Source: Ephemerocybe angulata (Eukaryota > Basidiomycota > Agaricomycetes > Agaricales > Psathyrellaceae). Taken from it: a stretch of 64,000 nt of DNA. The notes under the pieces are model-generated. The model was not told where the DNA came from and ran no database searches. It was given only the letters and a program-made list of their open reading frames with translations. The stretch covers positions 806,001 through 870,000 of the forward strand of contig JAACJK010000220.1 of assembly GCA_013368325.1 (NCBI GenBank). The letters run 5' to 3'. Made by a program: the position numbers and the translations under genes. Shown here piece after piece: positions 61,366-64,000 of this stretch; the stretch's first letter is position 1; each line of letters begins with the position of its first letter.

Positions 61366-61824
61366 GCCAGAGGATCAAGTAACCAATAACTTAGCCTACA
61401 TGTCCTGGCTATAATAGTAATCAAGTTCTGACCTCGCTTGGCCGCAAATCAATGTATAGCCTACATGCCCTGGCAGGGCACTTAATCCATTTCTGGGCAG
61501 TGTAGGCCCAATTTTAGTGGCACTCAAATTGGCGACTGACTCCAGTGCTTCTCCCCGCTGGCTGATCTGCACTTTCCTGACAACTCAGGATCAGTCTTTT
61601 CACCCAACAGAATGATACCCCTTCGGCCTAACTACTGATGTGGGCGCCCAATGCACTGCACATGGGCCATGGCACCGTGTTCATTTGACAAGAGTATTCC
61701 CCTCAAATTTCACCCCCATTGGCCGAAGGCTTAGACTCTATGTCGATGTTCCAAAATTCATGTATTTGACCCAGCGCAATATTCAGACCCGTCACCCGTA
61801 TACTGATATTTGTGCACCTAACAA

Positions 61825-62045
61825 GCCGCTGTTCGCGCAGCTTCGTGCGAGTGGCGAGTGTACTGTGTGGCTCCGCCTGAATACACAGGTGCATTCGCGC
61901 GAAGCCACGCTTGTGCATTCGCGCGAAGCCACGCTTCAAATACACGGGCGTGTTCATGCGAGTGATTTGCATGAACATGCCTATGCATCTTCACGTGAAC
62001 ACCTTTACTAAGCCATGCAGTTGCGCGAAGATGCACAGGTCTGGA
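61825..62045. repeat. Outer right GCGCGAA repeats
   Basis: Two direct units with CATTCGCGCGAAGCCACGCT at about 61911 and 61937, and further GCGCGAA, TTCACGTGAA and GTTCGCGCAG words, 270-490 bases inside the right end of the element. Confidence 0.8.
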
Positions 62046-62228
62046 CTCCATTTGGCCGAGTGCCCCGAGTGAATTGAACAAGGCACTCACAGATTTTGCA
62101 CAGATTACCTATTGTGTGTCATCCTGCCCAGCCACTATTGGTTAGTAGAATACACACCAAGCTAATACCAAATATAGAGTAATTAGGCCATAGTTATACA
62201 CTGGTTACCAGGTTACCTATAGCCTGTG

Positions 62229-62289
62229 CCCAACTGGGCCCAGGTATCCCATCATCAATGCGCCACATGCCGACCCAGTTTGATCATGG
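62229..62289 (-). repeat. Right near-terminal inverted repeat of the 16.7-kb element
   Basis: Reverse complement of this segment aligns with 45641-45702; see that entry. It lies 28 bases inside the right boundary, as its partner lies 29 bases inside the left one. Confidence 0.75.
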
Positions 62290-62317
62290 TAGTTGTCCAT
62301 ACCTACTGAATACCCTG

Positions 62318-62323
62318 GCGCTT
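62318..62323. repeat. GCGCTT flank of the 16.7-kb element, right copy
   Basis: Equals 45606-45611. Confidence 0.85.
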
Positions 62324-63677
62324 CGGAGAGATGAAGCGGATGCCGTTCCAGCCTACCGCTACAGTTTTCCACCACCGTAAGTCCTTTTTCGCAGGTCCAG
62401 GGATGCGTCGTTGCGTGAAGCGACTCGAGAACCCTTTGGAGAAGTCGTAGAGACTGCGAAGGAAGGCGCGTGAGGTGGGGATAACCTGAGAGGTAAACTG
62501 GAGGAATCCTGTGAGTTCGTTGAGCTGGGAGCGAGTGCATGAACTCATGGCGTCCCAGGCATCGAGAAGCTCGACAAGATACTCAAGTTTGGCTGGAGGG
62601 AGGCGAACCTCCATGGTGATGGAGTCGAGCTCGAGTCCGAGGAACTCGAGCGTGGTTGATGGACCTTCGACCTTCGATGGCTGGAATTGAAGGCCGAGTT
62701 GCTTTCCCAGCGCGAGACACCATTCGAGAGCGGCCGTCACGATGTGCGACGGCGTTCCTGGCCGGAAGATAAGCAGGAAGTCGTCGAGGTAGTGGCAAAT
62801 GTGCGCGGGAAGGGAGCGGCGAATGATCCAGTGGAGTGCCTCGCCGAAGAGGTTGAAGATGTAAGGGGCGGAGCGGCAGCCAAAGCCCAAGACCAAGTCG
62901 TAGTAGAAGAGTCCCTCCCAAATGAACCCAAGAAGGTGATAGTCTTCCGGTCGCACTGGAATGTGGCGAAAGGCGGACTCAAGATCTAGTTTGATCATGA
63001 GTGATCCGTGTCCCGATGACGCGAGCGGCGAGATCAGCGATGGCCCGATCAACCATGTCGTAGTTGATAGACGCCTCGGCGTCTGGGATCCCGTCATTGA
63101 CGGATGATCCGTCGGGCCAAGAGAGGTGATGGATGTGCCGAATTTTCGTCGAGCGCTTGCGGGAGACGGCGCCTAGAGGTGAGCACCGGAAGTTGGGGAG
63201 GGGGGGAGCGGAGAAAGGTCCGCGAGTGCGCCCGTTGACGACTTGGGCAGAGATGTCTCGAGTGAGAGCATCTGTGGTGGAGGCAGAGTCGAATGCCAAC
63301 TTGAGGTTTGTGCAGGATTGCGAGGAAGACCTATCACCCGTGAAACCGAGGTTTGCGCCATGTCGAACAATGTGAATTATTGTATCTACGAACAGGGGGT
63401 CAGGATAGTCTTGTAAGTGGAGGGCCCATGCTCGCTCGTTTAGAGTCGAGGAGACGGTGGGTGATGCAGGTGGGGTGGCTGGTGGGGCGTTGACACGAGG
63501 GTCAGTGTTGGGGCGAGCTGGTGGGATGGCTCGGGCAGGAAAGAGGGATGCATGAGGTAGAGGGGGTAGCTGAGAAGGTGCGGAAGGTTCGTTGCATTGG
63601 GCAGGTTCGGTCTCGTTTAGGCAACGGCGAGGACGAGACGCTGCAGAGCGGGCACGTTGTCCCGTCCTGCCAGAAAC
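62318..63677 (-). pseudogene. Ngaro reverse transcriptase with one frameshift
   Basis: The N-terminal part reads LNERAWALHLQDYPDPLFVD, TIIHIVRHGANLGFTGDR, ASINYDMVDRAIADLAARVI, then the frame changes near 63010 and continues LMIKLDLESAFRHIPVRPED, YYDLVLGFGCRSAPYIFNLF, ICHYLDDFLLIF (the YxDD active site), LGLQFQPSKVEGPSTTLEFL and LNELTGFLQFTSQVIPTSRA, up to RFISPKR at the insertion point. This is the DIRS-type RT in which Y-L-D-D is preceded by GFGCRSAP. The single-base frame change makes it a pseudogene. A UAG in the same frame at 63678-63680 separates it from the gag-like frame upstream. Confidence 0.9.
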
Positions 63678-64000
63678 CTAGGTGGACTTGGGGTGGTCCA
63701 CCAGAGAGTGGTCGCGGCTGCCGCATGACGAGCAGGCATGCGCGCGACTGGAAGGGCACTTACCCGTGCCGACGCACTTCCCCTCGTTCCAGTTCCTGCA
63801 GACCGATGTGGGCGCGCCGACGGCGGTGCCGCCGGTGCGCGAGGCCTTGGACTGACCCGAGCCCGAGCCAGAAGCGCCGCTGGACTTAACGGGCGACTTC
63901 TTGTGGGCGTAGACGTACTCGGCCATGAGGTCGGCGTCCTTCCTGCCCCACGCCGAGTAGTCACCGCTCTCCGCCATCTCCATGCGCCGACGGTTGTGAA
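63678..64000 (-). CDS. Ngaro gag-like zinc-knuckle protein, C-terminal part
   Basis: The frame is open to the window edge. It contains YSAWGRKDADLMAEYVYAHK, a Ser/Gly-rich linker, then VCRNWNEGKCVGTGKC and HACSSCGSRDHSLVDH, two Cys/His clusters of the kind found at the end of gag-like proteins in basidiomycete DIRS/Ngaro elements, where they bind nucleic acid. It ends in UAG (63678-63680), after which the same frame stays open into the RT, so read-through or a separate RT start are both possible. The N-terminus is outside the window. Confidence 0.75.
   Translation of the reverse strand, partial: HNRRRMEMAESGDYSAWGRKDADLMAEYVYAHKKSPVKSSGASGSGSGQSKASRTGGTAVGAPTSVCRNWNEGKCVGTGKCPSSRAHACSSCGSRDHSLVDHPKST

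Larger units (their letters stand above)
45612..62317. mobile_element. Undescribed 16.7-kb element with near-terminal inverted repeats, XPG-like nuclease and Crypton-like recombinase
   Basis: Boundaries come from the host element: the Ngaro protein is cut after SPKR and resumes with EVVHIF, with GCGCTT on both sides. Inside the ends, 45641-45702 and 62229-62289 are imperfect inverted repeats sharing AACTGGG, GCAT-TGG, TGATG and TACCTGGGCCCAG. Repeat arrays with GCGCGAA and CTTCGGCCGG words lie 2-2.5 kb inside the left end and within 2 kb of the right end. Two well-preserved genes, both on the plus strand, are recognisable: an XPG-type nuclease and a tyrosine recombinase. It could be one large element or a small inverted-repeat element that itself received a Crypton; the sequence does not settle this. 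Confidence 0.75.
37118..64000 (-). mobile_element. Ngaro/DIRS-type tyrosine-recombinase retrotransposon, interrupted twice, right part outside window
   Basis: On the minus strand the order is gag-like protein, reverse transcriptase, RNase H, tyrosine recombinase, then a B1-A2-B2 repeat block, which is the layout of Ngaro elements (A1-ORFs-B1A2B2). The A1 copy and the gag start should lie right of the window. A copia element (38319-44487) and a 16.7-kb element (45612-62317) are inserted in it; about 4 kb of its own sequence is visible. No target duplication is expected, since integration is by recombinase. The RT has a frameshift, so this copy is an old, non-autonomous one. Confidence 0.85.

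Noticed and set aside
45612..62317. Starship-type element
   Set aside because: The recombinase is in the middle, not at one end, its C-terminal domain is of the GCR1_C kind, and Starships are described from Pezizomycotina.

Overview
The window is nuclear DNA of a filamentous basidiomycete, most likely an Agaricomycete. Genes are closely packed on both strands and cut by many introns of about 50-60 nt (mostly GT-AG). The gene set is fungal: LUC7, a USP48-like deubiquitinase, GAA1, TAF7, a SAM37/metaxin-like protein, cellular RNA-dependent RNA polymerases, OGG1, an HSPA12-type Hsp70, an APC15-like protein, a CreC/WDR20-like protein and the branched-chain keto acid dehydrogenase E1 beta subunit. 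All calls come from reading translated exons; no database search was run.

Layout. Positions 1-33.2 kb are an ordinary housekeeping block. Two paralogous RdRP genes lie in the left half: an intact one (18743-23056) and a second (33521 onward) whose reading frame stops being RdRP at 37117, because a mobile element begins exactly there. From 37118 to the right edge the window is nested transposons.

Nest. The outermost element is a Ngaro/DIRS-type tyrosine-recombinase retrotransposon on the minus strand: gag-like zinc-knuckle protein at the right edge, reverse transcriptase at 63 kb, RNase H at 45.5 kb, tyrosine recombinase split between 45 and 38 kb, then a B1-A2-B2 split direct repeat at 37959-37118. 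It is cut twice. A Ty1/copia element (38319-44487; LTRs of 454 and 464 bp, 5-bp target duplication TCGCT) sits in the recombinase frame. A 16.7-kb segment (45612-62317; flanked by GCGCTT duplications, with imperfect inverted repeats near its ends) sits exactly between the RT and RNase H parts. Removing either insert with one duplication copy restores the Ngaro reading frame, which fixes both boundaries and the order of events: RdRP, then Ngaro, then copia and the 16.7-kb element.

The 16.7-kb element is the most unusual object. It carries repeat arrays built around GCGCGAA and CTTCGGCCGG towards its ends, an XPG/Rad2 (GEN1-like) flap nuclease gene, and a tyrosine recombinase with a Pro/Tyr-rich linker and a C-terminal domain resembling the GCR1_C DNA-binding domain of Cryptons. 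I do not recognise this combination as a named element family.
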